Below are positions 33,398 through 43,600 of a stretch of 64,000 nucleotides of DNA, piece after piece (the stretch's first letter is position 1; each line of letters begins with the position of its first letter). The notes beneath the pieces are model-generated. The model searched no databases. It was given only the letters and a program-made list of their open reading frames with translations, and was not told the DNA's origin. Location: the NCBI GenBank assembly GCA_033182465.1, contig CP137328.1, positions 992,001-1,056,000 on the forward strand. Reading direction: 5' to 3'. Position numbers and translations under genes: made by a program. The stretch is from Sanghuangporus weigelae. Taxonomy: Eukaryota; Basidiomycota; Agaricomycetes; Hymenochaetales; Hymenochaetaceae.

Positions 33398-34563
33398 TCG
33401 ATGCGCGAGGAATAGGCGCGTCGCATCCGTAGTTCTTCGGTCTACTGGAAATCTGTCGATGTGCCTCTATAATCTACGTCAGAACACTGATTTGGTCTTT
33501 CCCCCCTGATATTTCGCTTGCTTGTTTCCTCCTGTACTATAATGATGTAATATACAAGCGGCTGACTTCAGCCGCTCTTTGGCCCGACGGTCTCTCGAGA
33601 TCACTGTGGCACCTCATAAGTTTATACGGAGAGAATACTCCACTGACAGCACTGTGGTGGAATGATTGGCTCGATGCGTAGAGCAACCGACAGGGAGGGG
33701 TCTGTCTCTGACAGACCTTGAAGTCTTACAGCTTTCCTTTCAAGTCTTTCAGTGAAAAAGAGCAACGTGAGCGCCTAGATAAGGTGGCTATTAGGTTAGT
33801 GAATCCAAGGACCATGATAGGACACAGTTGTAAGGACGATGAAAACTCACTGCTGGCGACATCTACGCAAAGCTGAGAGAATGACTGAAGATGAGGCAGG
33901 TTATATATTCCTTTTGCGAGTCATGAAGGCACTCCCACGCCTCCCAAGCCCGATTTGGAAATGATGACGAGTCCTTCACCTTCAGTCACTCAGCTGCAGC
34001 AATAGACGGTAGTAGTGAAGATGAAGTGAAAACATACCAGAGTTATACACGGTATATGATTATGTCTTCAGGATTCTGCTTCAAATTTGGTGTATTGTAG
34101 TACCTCAACTCTCCTTTTTTCGGAGTAGAATAACAATAGATGAAAATCCATTGCGTAGTACAACTAGGTCAGAACTGTTGCTTTCGAGATTCAAACGAAA
34201 TGGGAATAGTTTGAAAGCTTATTTCCTTCTGATTCGGAATAAAGCATTTCTTTGTATTACGCACGAAGACGCACCGTAAAAACATTACTCGTGACAAGTC
34301 CCAAAACCGACTCTATTTCCACCAAACTTGGGACCCACCGTATGCCTACGGAGAGCAAAGATCGAAACAAGAAGAGCTTACGACATTGATATCGTCAGCA
34401 AAAGTATCAAAAGCATATTGCACACATCCTAGTAACGAAAGAGACGTCTCTGTACTTTGTGACCTTGCGAACTCGCATGAAGTGAGGTAGAATTGTAAGA
34501 ACAAGCTCCATTGAGTTCGGGTGTCCATACACGGCAGGTTGACCAGCAAACTTTCACAGCTTT
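33398..34563. other. Intergenic with two palindromes
   Basis: No gene recognised between the convergent genes at 31857-33397 (plus) and 34564-36611 (minus). Two inverted repeats are present: AGCGGCTGAC/TTCAGCCGCT at 33557-33576 (nine-base stem) and GGTCTGTC-TCT-GACAGACC at 33699-33717 (eight-base stem). The first lies about 160 bases past a stop codon, where a 3' end would be expected. Confidence 0.55.
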
Positions 34564-36611
34564 CTACAAGTAGCCATTTGCTTGCTGTAGCTCAGATGAC
34601 GCCAAATTGCGCAAACAATAATCATCATGCTCTTTCTTCATCAAACCGAATCGTTCAACGCCAGGAGCCCAATCAATATCCCCGGTATCATTCAATGTGG
34701 TAGGATAACGAGCCTCGGAATCCTTTCCACACCAGTCGAAGTCGATCAAAACTGCCCTTAACCGCGTATATACGTCGCGGCCGTTCACCTTTATCATCGG
34801 ACATTCATCGTTGCTTGCGTGATCACCACTAGACCTATTCGGTACCCATAGCAGTTCGTTCGTATTTGCTTCCTGTTCCTTCACGACCATTATATTTTGT
34901 GGTCGCAAGTCTCCAAAAACGTAATTCTCGTCATGCAGCAGTTCCACGGCTTTCCGAACGTCAGCCACGATGTCAGGCGGAAGGTCATTTGCTGTGAAAT
35001 AGTTATTGCTACTATTCCCTTGAACGTAATCCATCACGACCATCAAGAGACCACCGTGAATGCGACCACAGAAATGTAGCTGAGGAGCAAGCCCATGGCT
35101 CGCTAAGAGCCTATGGGCGTCTCCACAATAGGTATTTGTGAACTTGACGACGACATCGCGACCATCCATTTTTGCACTGTACAGGGTGCTGACCATGTTC
35201 TCCGGGAACAGTCTGTCGACAAACCGCAAATTTGGGCATGGGTTTGATTCATCAACGACACTGGGTTGAGGCAAGTGCGGTCTACAGCTGCTGTCATCAC
35301 CGAGACATGCCTCGTAGTAACGCTCTAGTTCGCGAAGTGCCCTCTTCGTGGCCTTGAACATCCGTGCTATGTGAAGAACACGCTTTCCATAGTCAGGATC
35401 GCCTCCGAGGAACAAATAGTCAGTAAACGGTTGCACGATAATTTCGTCGACAAATATGCCGCCCATAAGGCAGAGATATGGACCCATTATGCCGACAATT
35501 ATGGCAGGACTGCAAGTCCTTTTGCGGACCTCTTCATACTGAGCCCGGCGAATAATAAGTACGGAAGAACTCGAAGTAGATTTGACGAGACTCACTTCTG
35601 TATCCGTCACATACTGCCTGTAAGAGCAAGCCGCGTGATATCCGGCATCGCCTTCGCTTCCGAGCTCGTTCCTCCATCCAAGGCAAGCAAGAATCACTCT
35701 CTGCTCGTGTAAGTAGGCCTTGACAAGACTGTCGCCAGGCGCCGCATTAGTAATCGAGTAACCAAGGAGTTTCTCAAGTTCCAGGTCTGTCTGTTCCATC
35801 CGATGTCCCTCGTTGCAGTAAAACTTGACTGACATCGTGAGAAGCATATGCGCCGCTTTCAACTCTTGTGCCGTCACCTCTATATTTGAAACGTCTTCTA
35901 AAGTGTCTTTCAACTCCGCGAAAGCTTTGTTGTAAATGGTAATCGGCGGCCCGCGACAACTATCGGAACGTCCGTTATATATCGGATATTTTGACTGCTC
36001 AGAGGGCAGTCGGTCTGGAAGTGCGGCTTCAGAAGCGTACAACGTATAGCGCGCTAGTCCAAGGGTCTTCGCATGACCTATGATACGATACATTAAAGAC
36101 GAAGAAAGTCAGTTTACAAAGGGACTCACGGATTTCTACAGGATCATCTATAACCGCTCTCTTGCGTTTCTTAACTGGTGTTTCATTTTAAAAATTATGA
36201 CTGACGTGTCTAAGACGCAAATTACTTACTAATCTCTGCAGTATGAATAAGAATGTGAATATGCCTGCGATCAGGTTCATGGGGGAAAAAATTAGATAAT
36301 TTGTCAAACTCGGGCAGATGTCGCGAGGATTGCAACGCAATCTTAGCACGCTCAACCAGCGAGTCGGTTGGCTCTATCATGAGACCAGATGGCTAGTTTA
36401 GGGTATGAGCATAGGAAGCCACAATAGTGAAAGAAAACCGTACAAGGTAAAGCCCTAGATCGGGTATATCCAGGCGGCAGCTATTGTAGAAGGAGTCCAG
36501 CCTCTCATAGATAGGCCGCTTGACTTTCGACAATTTTGTACTTGGGTCTACGCAGACCGAGAAGTGACCATAACTGGGTTCGTCGAGAGAGAGGCAGTTG
36601 AGCTGAAGCAT
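34564..36611 (-). CDS. Crinkler-header protein with kinase-like domain, paralogue C
   Basis: Five exons (36611-36444, 36392-36230, 36174-36130, 36077-35596, 35538-34564) encode 610 residues. Header MLQLNCLSLDEPS at 1-110 ends RRHIHILIHT. The small third exon encodes a classical nuclear-localisation run KKRKRAVIDD, absent from A and B. The middle region has YPIYNGRSDSCRGPP and NEGHRMEQTDLELEKLL. The kinase-like domain has VVVKF (about 418), VVMDYV, YVFGDLRPQNIMVV (Asp about 496) and LIDFDWCG (about 552), then a conserved DIDWAPGVERFGLMKKEHD tail shared with A. Intron 4 is 57 bases and in frame, so reading through it is also open; the conserved join to YEEVRKRTCSP supports splicing. The exon pattern 168/163/45/482 is identical to A. 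Nuclear action is inferred from the basic run and from the class. Confidence 0.87.
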
Positions 36612-36662
36612 GGTGTATGTGGTCAAAACCAGAGATAGATGCAGTTCTTATCGAGGCCCAAA

Positions 36663-36698
36663 CACGTGGAGCTTATGACTTTCAAGCCACGCTTGGCC
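36663..36698 (-). promoter_or_regulatory. Shared upstream motif of paralogue C
   Basis: CACGTGG followed by TTCAAGCCACGCTTGGCC, 50-85 bases upstream of the ATG, matches the arrangement upstream of paralogue B. The CACGTG core is a common bHLH-type site; the second word is specific to these genes within the window. Confidence 0.55.
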
Positions 36699-37370
36699 TT
36701 TTATGAATCGGGTCACGCCAGATCAGTAGGTAGCTTTTGTTCTCATCGGAAGTCGTCAGAATAATGAAGACATTCCTTTATCACCTAGAAAGTTTTGATT
36801 CAGATGAATGGCCAGTCGAAAACTGCCTGTATTGGCTCTTTTCCTCTTCCGAGATTACGACATAATAAAAACATATCTTTTCATGTATACACTTCCACGT
36901 TCTGACAAGCATTCTTTCCGACGGAGATCCAAAAAGGCCCACTTCAGATCGTGCATTTATATATTTGACAGTTGCCCGCCCGACGAAAAACCTCCTCAGA
37001 CTCGAGAGTCGTCGAAACAACGTTTGACATCAACAAGGGTCATAGTATAGGGTAGCGTTGTCAGAGACAGAGGCTGTTCACAGTGCGATTTTGCCAGGGT
37101 CAGAAGCATAGTCTTAGCATACTCAACGACTTGAGAAATTTCCCTCGCCTCGAACCAAACTCTACGGTTGATGACGTGTCCTTTGTCCTAATTAGGCAGT
37201 AAAGTCCAGGTTTCTTTGAGGCGCGCGATCCGCATCACTGCTACTCGTCAAAAGACCACTACCTATATAGTATTTCAAATCCTTTCTCATACGACCAACT
37301 ATGAGAGACAAAAGCCCAACGTCTAGCTGATGCAATTGTTTCGGTGTCCGTTAACCACATAAATTGCGGC
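36699..37370. other. Intergenic, nothing recognised
   Basis: 5' flank of paralogue C up to the start of the duplicated SurE cassette. Opposite-strand frames near 36781-37050 are chance overlaps. Confidence 0.55.
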
Positions 37371-37374
37371 AAAC

Positions 37375-38541
37375 TTAGGCGCAAGTAAGAAAATCTCCCA
37401 ATCTGTTTAGGACAAAGGCCTGCGTCGCTGAATCCACGTCCCCTTTTGTCGTCGCATTCATCACGCTCACACTCACAAAGCACCCGTTTTGTGCGGCTGT
37501 GCTGCTCTCTGTCGGGAGTCGGTTGGTTCCACAAGCATCGGCATCGGCGGGTGTATTACTTGACGCGGCGTTAATGCGTGTCAACACAAAGCTGAACGCA
37601 TCAGGATCTGTGCAAGCTCCTGTGGCGGCCGGGTAATTGACGTTCAGGCTGACATTTTTCGGTAGTATTGGTGACGACGCGCTAGATGGTAGGGCGAGCA
37701 GCGCTTGCACAAACTTAAGTCCGAGGGAAGCGAAAACGTTGGCGGTAGTTGTGGAGGACGAAGGCTGTTGGAGCGTCGTGAACGATACTATCGATCCTCC
37801 CGAACCTGAGAAGGCGATTGAGGGGAAGCCCTCTTTTGCGGCCTCGGTCGCCGCACCACTGTGAAGAAATAATCCACTTGCGCGATCGAGTCGGAGAAAT
37901 GAGTGACTTGGGACACTTACACGGTGCCCGAATTCAACACGCCCGAGCCTAGATTATTGCCGACATTTGGTCCGGACACCACAAGGTCAGGACCCGTGCC
38001 ATCAAAAAACGGAGGAGCAGCAGTCTGAATACCAAATCGAATCGCGGTGATCCTAATGGGCGATGATTGAATGCTCCGTTCCTTATAGAGCTTATTTACA
38101 GAAGTCACGGAAAAGAGTTCACATAATTGAATCGTGCTTGATATCGCAATGGTGACATCCATCAGTCGCTGCGAGGACGAAAGCATCATGAAACTCACCG
38201 TCATCTGGGTCCGACCCCTTCGCTGGAGCAAACGGAGGGCAGCTCTCTAACTGACAGCCGTCTGAGCCCAAAGGCTTTGGTTCTGTGTCCAAAGAACCCG
38301 TACCAGACTCATTTTCTGCTGGGGCCGAGAGGACCACCTGCGTCGAGGCGTCGGCGTCAAGACTTCGATCGGATCTATCCAGTTAACCGTGGAGACGTAC
38401 ATGGAACCCAGCAGTTATGAGGGCAGTATTCTGAGCCCTGATATTCGCAACTGCTCATCCATCATCGTTCGTCTGCACAATTTTGACCTGTGCAGAAGCA
38501 AGAGTAAATGCGAAGAACAAGAGAGCAACATGCGATGACCA
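37375..38541 (-). pseudogene. SurE-like phosphatase pseudogene 1
   Basis: Homologous to the intact SurE-like gene at 53360-54623. The signal-peptide core VALLFFAFTLASAQ, the substrate-binding start VKIVQTNDDG, VVLSAPAENESGTGSLD, the 28-base exon RFNYVNSF, FGIQTAAPPFFDGTGPDLVV and the whole C-terminal exon (GAATEAAKEGFPSI to DFLTCA, stop at 37375) are all open with good splice sites. Two faults are seen. The tryptophan codon after the catalytic NDDG motif is TGA, and no in-frame ATG precedes the signal peptide. The TGA is shared with the other unit, so it predates the duplication or was copied by conversion. Confidence 0.8.
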
Positions 38542-39429
38542 GTGCCGATCATCCTTTATACAGAGACTAATACCGACGCAATGACTTACCGCGATATGCT
38601 CAGGAAGCTTTATAGATCTGAAGCGATGCACATGCGAACTGAACCACAAGGCAAGTGACCTTCTACTGTCAAAATAATCCAAGCTGTCAGTAACAAAGGC
38701 ACAGAACCATCAAGACATCTCAGAAGACTGATCATACAGAAGAGTTTTAGAAGAGAAGAGACGTCACGCGGGCTCACACTGTTTCTAGAATGTGCCAACG
38801 TACAATCGTCATACGGCCGAATCAAATCGAAGATATTTACAGTAACGGATATAGCTCGTGCTTGTCATCAATGTATACTGGTGCATCGGGATGGTGCAGG
38901 ACCAGATATTCGTGGTTCTCCGTCCCGCCATTAAAATAACCATCAAACTCGAGGGAAATGCATATTCATAAGAGTTACTCAAGGCTGGTCCGTTTTCCTT
39001 CCTTCTCTTCCGCTTGGGCTCTGGTTACCTCTTTCTGCCTCTGAGTCACGGGCATTCTTCTTGAGGAGTTCAGCGTAGAATTTTGCAAGCTACATAACTT
39101 CCTCTTGAAGTTTCCGAGGCTAAATCTGCATCGACTTTCATGGTTTCTGTCTCTCCACCTTGAAGTTCAACAGAAATTTTAAAACACGCTTTCACTAACA
39201 TTATCTGGTACAAACTTCACTATGTTTAGGCCTTTCTCATTCATTCAAAATACGAAACAAGCTTTATTTGGTGAGCAGCAGAATTGCATCTGCGCGAAAC
39301 TGTACCTCTCCGAAGAGCCGATACACTTTCCCCAGTCAAGCCCGTCGGATGTCTGCGCAGAGACTACCGTACTTCTGCGCACGAAATGGGATGATGAGCT
39401 TTCTCCTCATGAAAATATCAAGATGATAC

Positions 39430-39720
39430 TAACCCATGGTCACAAACGACATATGGGCCATCGACGTAAGCTCCGCAGGCTCCACCGCTTTTAAAGTCGA
39501 TGATGTTATAATTGATATCCACTACGAAAGCTCCCCCTTAGTCGGTTTAATCCCTTCAGATTGAAAAGGCTATGCAGCATAAATACTGACACTGCCCACG
39601 CCGAACCCGATCTCTCCACCTAGTCCTCAGATGGCCGAGGTGCGGGCAACATAGGCTAGTGCTACAATAGCAATGGAAAGCGCTTGTGTGAATAACTTGA
39701 ACAGGGTGAAAGTTATGCAC
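39430..39720 (-). pseudogene. Relic of a small secreted Cys-rich peptide gene, copy 1
   Basis: On the minus strand, downstream of a TATAAAAGGC box at 39781-39790, the sequence reads a signal-peptide-like hydrophobic run (FTLFKLFTQALSIAIVALAY). It then breaks frame and later reads NYNIIDFKSGGACGAYVDGP. The initiator is GTG where copy 2 has ATG. Small size, TATA promoter and hydrophobic start suggest a small secreted protein, but the family is not recognised. Confidence 0.35.
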
Positions 39721-39780
39721 TAAAGCAGTACCAAAATGTATTCAGTGAGGGACTTGTGCTGTTTCTTCCACGAAACGACA

Positions 39781-39790
39781 GCCTTTTATA
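39781..39790 (-). promoter_or_regulatory. TATA box of the small secreted-peptide relic, copy 1
   Basis: TATAAAAGGC on the minus strand, followed by a well conserved 60-base leader shared with copy 2 (box at 49576-49585). Confidence 0.6.
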
Positions 39791-39862
39791 CAAAGCCTGA
39801 GGTTATGAATTGGAAAAGGTGAGCAACATTGAATCCGATACCAGTCGCTTCACACGTTGTGT

Positions 39863-40455
39863 CTCCGTTTCAATGACTCCATCACCAACTGAGTTCAGCA
39901 TGCAAAGTTCCGTTCTGATTTGGCAATCAAAGAACTGCTCCAATAGCTTGAACATCACCTTTGTTCGTTCCGACTTAACAGAATATAACTTCACGGCTTC
40001 CTTGAATAAATCAAAGGTCATCTTCAGTTCTGTCAAGGTCGGGATGATGTCGCCTAGATTATCGATGTCATTCTTGAGACGTGCGAATGCCTCGTTGTAT
40101 AAAGCAATAGGTGGTCCATGGAAATTGTCGGGTCTACCATTACAAATCGGGAAGTTGCTCTGCTGTGATTGTATGCTGACCGGATCCGCTGCGGTCGAGG
40201 GATTCGAGGGATCCTTCGTCAAAGAAACAGCTTTACTATGATCTAACATAGCAGAACGGTTGGAATAAATCGGATGTAGTACATTGGCACGACCCACGAG
40301 ATTTAACTATTCCATTGAGATTTTCCCCGAGTGATGGCTCATCTAGTAGCGTATATGAGAGTGTTTCTTCAATGTGCCAATTAGCATGCTTACCGAATCG
40401 TTTTCGGTCGTTATCTACTAACATATGGATCTTTCCATTCTCAGTTCTGATCCCT
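39863..40455 (-). pseudogene. Truncated crinkler-header paralogue D
   Basis: Matches paralogue B from the end of the header (GKIHMLVDN) through the linker (KHANWHIEETLSYTLLDEPS), across an intron to HSKAVSLTKD, FPICNGRPDNFHGPP and LLEQFFDCQIRTELC. It stops matching exactly at 39863, where the duplicated SurE cassette begins. The first 80 or so header residues and the entire kinase-like domain are missing. It is a dead fragment. Confidence 0.85.
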
Positions 40456-40643
40456 AGGTCTGACGCAATTCATTGAATAAACATATTTTTGATCTCGATA
40501 GTTGACCACTCATAAAGTGAACGAACAAATCCAGATTGCTTTCTAGACTATTATAATCTGCTGAACTTGTACATGAGCAATACATTCGTGGCAACGTAAG
40601 GCGAAATGGAGATTAGGAAACAATATTCATGCCAAACTTCACG

Positions 40644-43600
40644 TCAGAGCTCCTGGCAGAAGCAGTTGATCCACTGATTGCCAAGAGCTGCACCACTGAA
40701 ATCAAGCTTGGTGGAAAATCTAGTGTCCAACAAAGTAAATCCAGGTTGACGGAGCGTCCTTCGAAGGACATGAGGAATCCAGATGAGCAGCTCCTGCCCA
40801 TTATATCCACCCACTACCCATCCATCATCGCCCAACCTCCACTTCGAAAGGGAATCACTACCACCATCTTCACGATTTCCTGGATCACGAACCTGCAAAA
40901 GGCTCGACACATCCCACGCTTTCATATTGTCTTCTTCATCCCATGAAACAATTCGCGAGCCATCTCGGGAGCAGGTAAATGAGAAATTTGCAGCAATTTC
41001 GAGTCGGCATACTGTATGCGTGCCTTGCGCATCTAGTTTTTCGATCATTATATCGCTACCAATGCGTGACATAACATATAAGCCGCTCTGAAGGAAGGCA
41101 ATAGATGAATCAATGCCACGTGTCTCGCGAGGTCCAGAAATGATGCGATCCTGCTCCAGGTCCCATACAATAAGCTCTTCTCGCAGCCCTCTTGAGAGAA
41201 TAGCAAACTTAGTATCATCGGGTGAAAAACGGATGGAGGACACGAGGTTAGCTTGCACAGGTTCTGGAATCGCAACATCAGGTGGAAAATGGATAGTGGG
41301 CACAAGGTTAGCTTGCATAGGTTCGAGAATAGCAACCTGGGCACCATCAGATGAGAAGCGGATGGAGGACACGCGTTTAGCTTGCACAGAGGATTCATAT
41401 ACAGCGCGGTCATTCGATAAAATTTTATTGAGGAGGTTCCGCAGTTGGAGAGGCTGCGAAGTAGTTTGGGCCAAAATTGGAGTGGGAGTGCAAGTAGCCG
41501 AACTGCGGGCCCTGGGCTCAGTCGGACGTTTAGAGAGCTTCCAAGTTTCCGTATTCCATAAGGTCACCTCCCCTCTTGATGACCCCGATGCAAGTCGCGT
41601 TCCATCTGGGGAGAGTTCGAGTGAGGTGATTCGATGTGAATGTACGCGGAATGGCCCATAGATGGGCTGGTCAGTCATTGTCCGTACCATAACTCTTCCA
41701 TCTTCATCTCCAAATGCAATGCTATCCGCATCAGGAAATACAGCTATGCTGAACTCCCACCGCGTATCGAGGTTTTCGAAAATCAGTTCTCCGGTCCCGA
41801 TATCCCACACCCTGGTCGTACCTGAGCGCGTCGATGCGAGTCGTGAATTATCTAGAGAGAAGGACATGCAAGCGTTATGGTCCTTGTTCGTGCGGTGAAG
41901 GTCCCTGCCAAGAGCACCAGCTACAATGTCACCGCTACGAGTGTCCAAAATATCGATTGACGGCCCAAAAGCAGATGCAACTCGACTTCCGTCATCGGAA
42001 ATCGTGACTACTCTAACTTCTTCTCCATATTCACGTGACGCAAAAACGACATCACTATCCCAGATCCTAATGGTCTTATCCTCGGAACCGGAGATGATGT
42101 ATCGTCCACCAGGAGAAAAACAGACAATACTGCCTCCCCTGTGACCCTTCAAAGGGCCACAAATCACATCGCCATTTGTTGTACACAAGATAAAGACCAC
42201 GCCACTTGCACAACCGACGCCGATGCGGGTGCCACAAGGGGAAAACGCAGCAGACTGGACTTGATTGCCTGACATATCGTATTCTCTCACAACGCTCTTG
42301 CTTTCCACCTCCAATATCCTGACGCAATTTCTCTCGTGGTCTAAACACATAATGTGTTCTCCGTCAGGGGAGAAGGAGACAGGTTCAATATGATTACCGG
42401 AATGATTGCTATTTGGACTGACAGGTCCAGATGCAAGCTCCCAGCATTCGACGTCCCAGACTCTGATCTTACTATCGTGACAACCGGAGACAAGAAGCCT
42501 GCCATCATAGGAAAAGGCAACAGACGAGACCATGGTTGTGTGCCCAAAAAGTCGTTTCAGCTCCTTCCCGTCTGATATATCCCAAACTACGACCGCTCCG
42601 TCGAAGTGTCCCGAAGCAGCCCTCGTTCCATCAGGTGACACGGCAACTGAGCTTAATCTGCCGTGCCCCTGAAGAGACCTGACAGCCACTTCATCAGTCT
42701 GAGTATCCCAGATTCTCAACGTGAGATCCTTCGAGCCGGAAACAATACATCTCCCATCGGGCAAGAAAGTACACGACAAGATAGAATCGTCATGCCCTTT
42801 CAGAACCTTTATCATTTCCCCACTGTAAAAGTCCCAAATCCTGATTATTCCATCCGCCGAGCCAGAAGCAATAAATCTGCCGTCCAGCGAGACTGAGATG
42901 GCCACGACAAAGTCAGAGTTTCCCTCCAACACCCTCATATGCTTCAAGGATCTTGTAGGGCCAATTCGCTGCACATTGACCATGGAGGACATCTGTCTCG
43001 AGTAATGTGCTGACACCACCGACTCGCCTTTTGAGAGTGGTATCATCGTCACATAGATATGCGGAGTGCATTCTACTACCGGTGCGGCAAATATTGTTGC
43101 AAGCTCGCTGGCATCTTTCAGAAATGCTGCAATATCGGCCCCTGAATTCTACAGACCAGTCAGTCATGTACGCCGCCAACAGTAAATAGCATAATCAAAC
43201 CTCGATCCACATCGCTGCATCAAGAAGAGCACGAGTCGCAACACGACCGAATACTTTGATTAAACTCAGAACCTCGAACCAGAATAGGAGATGATGGTGA
43301 GCAAAGTCCGACAACATCTTGAACACGTCTCGAGAGTACGATACATCAGTGAGATGCTGAACCCAGTGGACGCACGCATACACTAGATGTGATGGTATGT
43401 GAGTTTTGATACGATCCACAAGCCCTTGAACATCATCATTGCGAACGGAAGACGTTTCGAGTCTGCATATATTGAAATACAACAGGTTCTTCATGACGAT
43501 GAAGCATCGGTGAAGGATGAGCTGCTTCGCGGACTCAGCATCGATGAACCATGGCTTGCTCTGTTGTCTTTGTGATGTGAGGTAGTCGATAAGTGATGCG

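Larger units (their letters stand above)
37371..39862. repeat. Duplicated SurE cassette, unit 1
   Basis: Direct repeat of 47173-49650, offset by about 9786 bases. Each unit carries a SurE-like pseudogene, a spacer of about 0.7 kb, and remains of a small secreted-peptide gene with a TATA box. From about 38030 to 38885 the units differ at roughly one position. The parts to the left (37371-38029) and right (38886-39862) differ clearly, with substitutions and indels. The right edge of both units is the word CAGTCGCTTCACAC, after which the sequences are unrelated. Confidence 0.85.

Noticed and set aside
34564-36093. Treating the kinase half of paralogue C as one intronless 509-codon gene
   Set aside because: The 57-base stretch 35539-35595 has GTGAGT and CAG ends and interrupts a block conserved with paralogues A and B, and a header lies in phase upstream.
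42913-43179. Frames overlapping the NACHT-WD40 junction
   Set aside because: Explained by the last intron and exons of the receptor in another frame.
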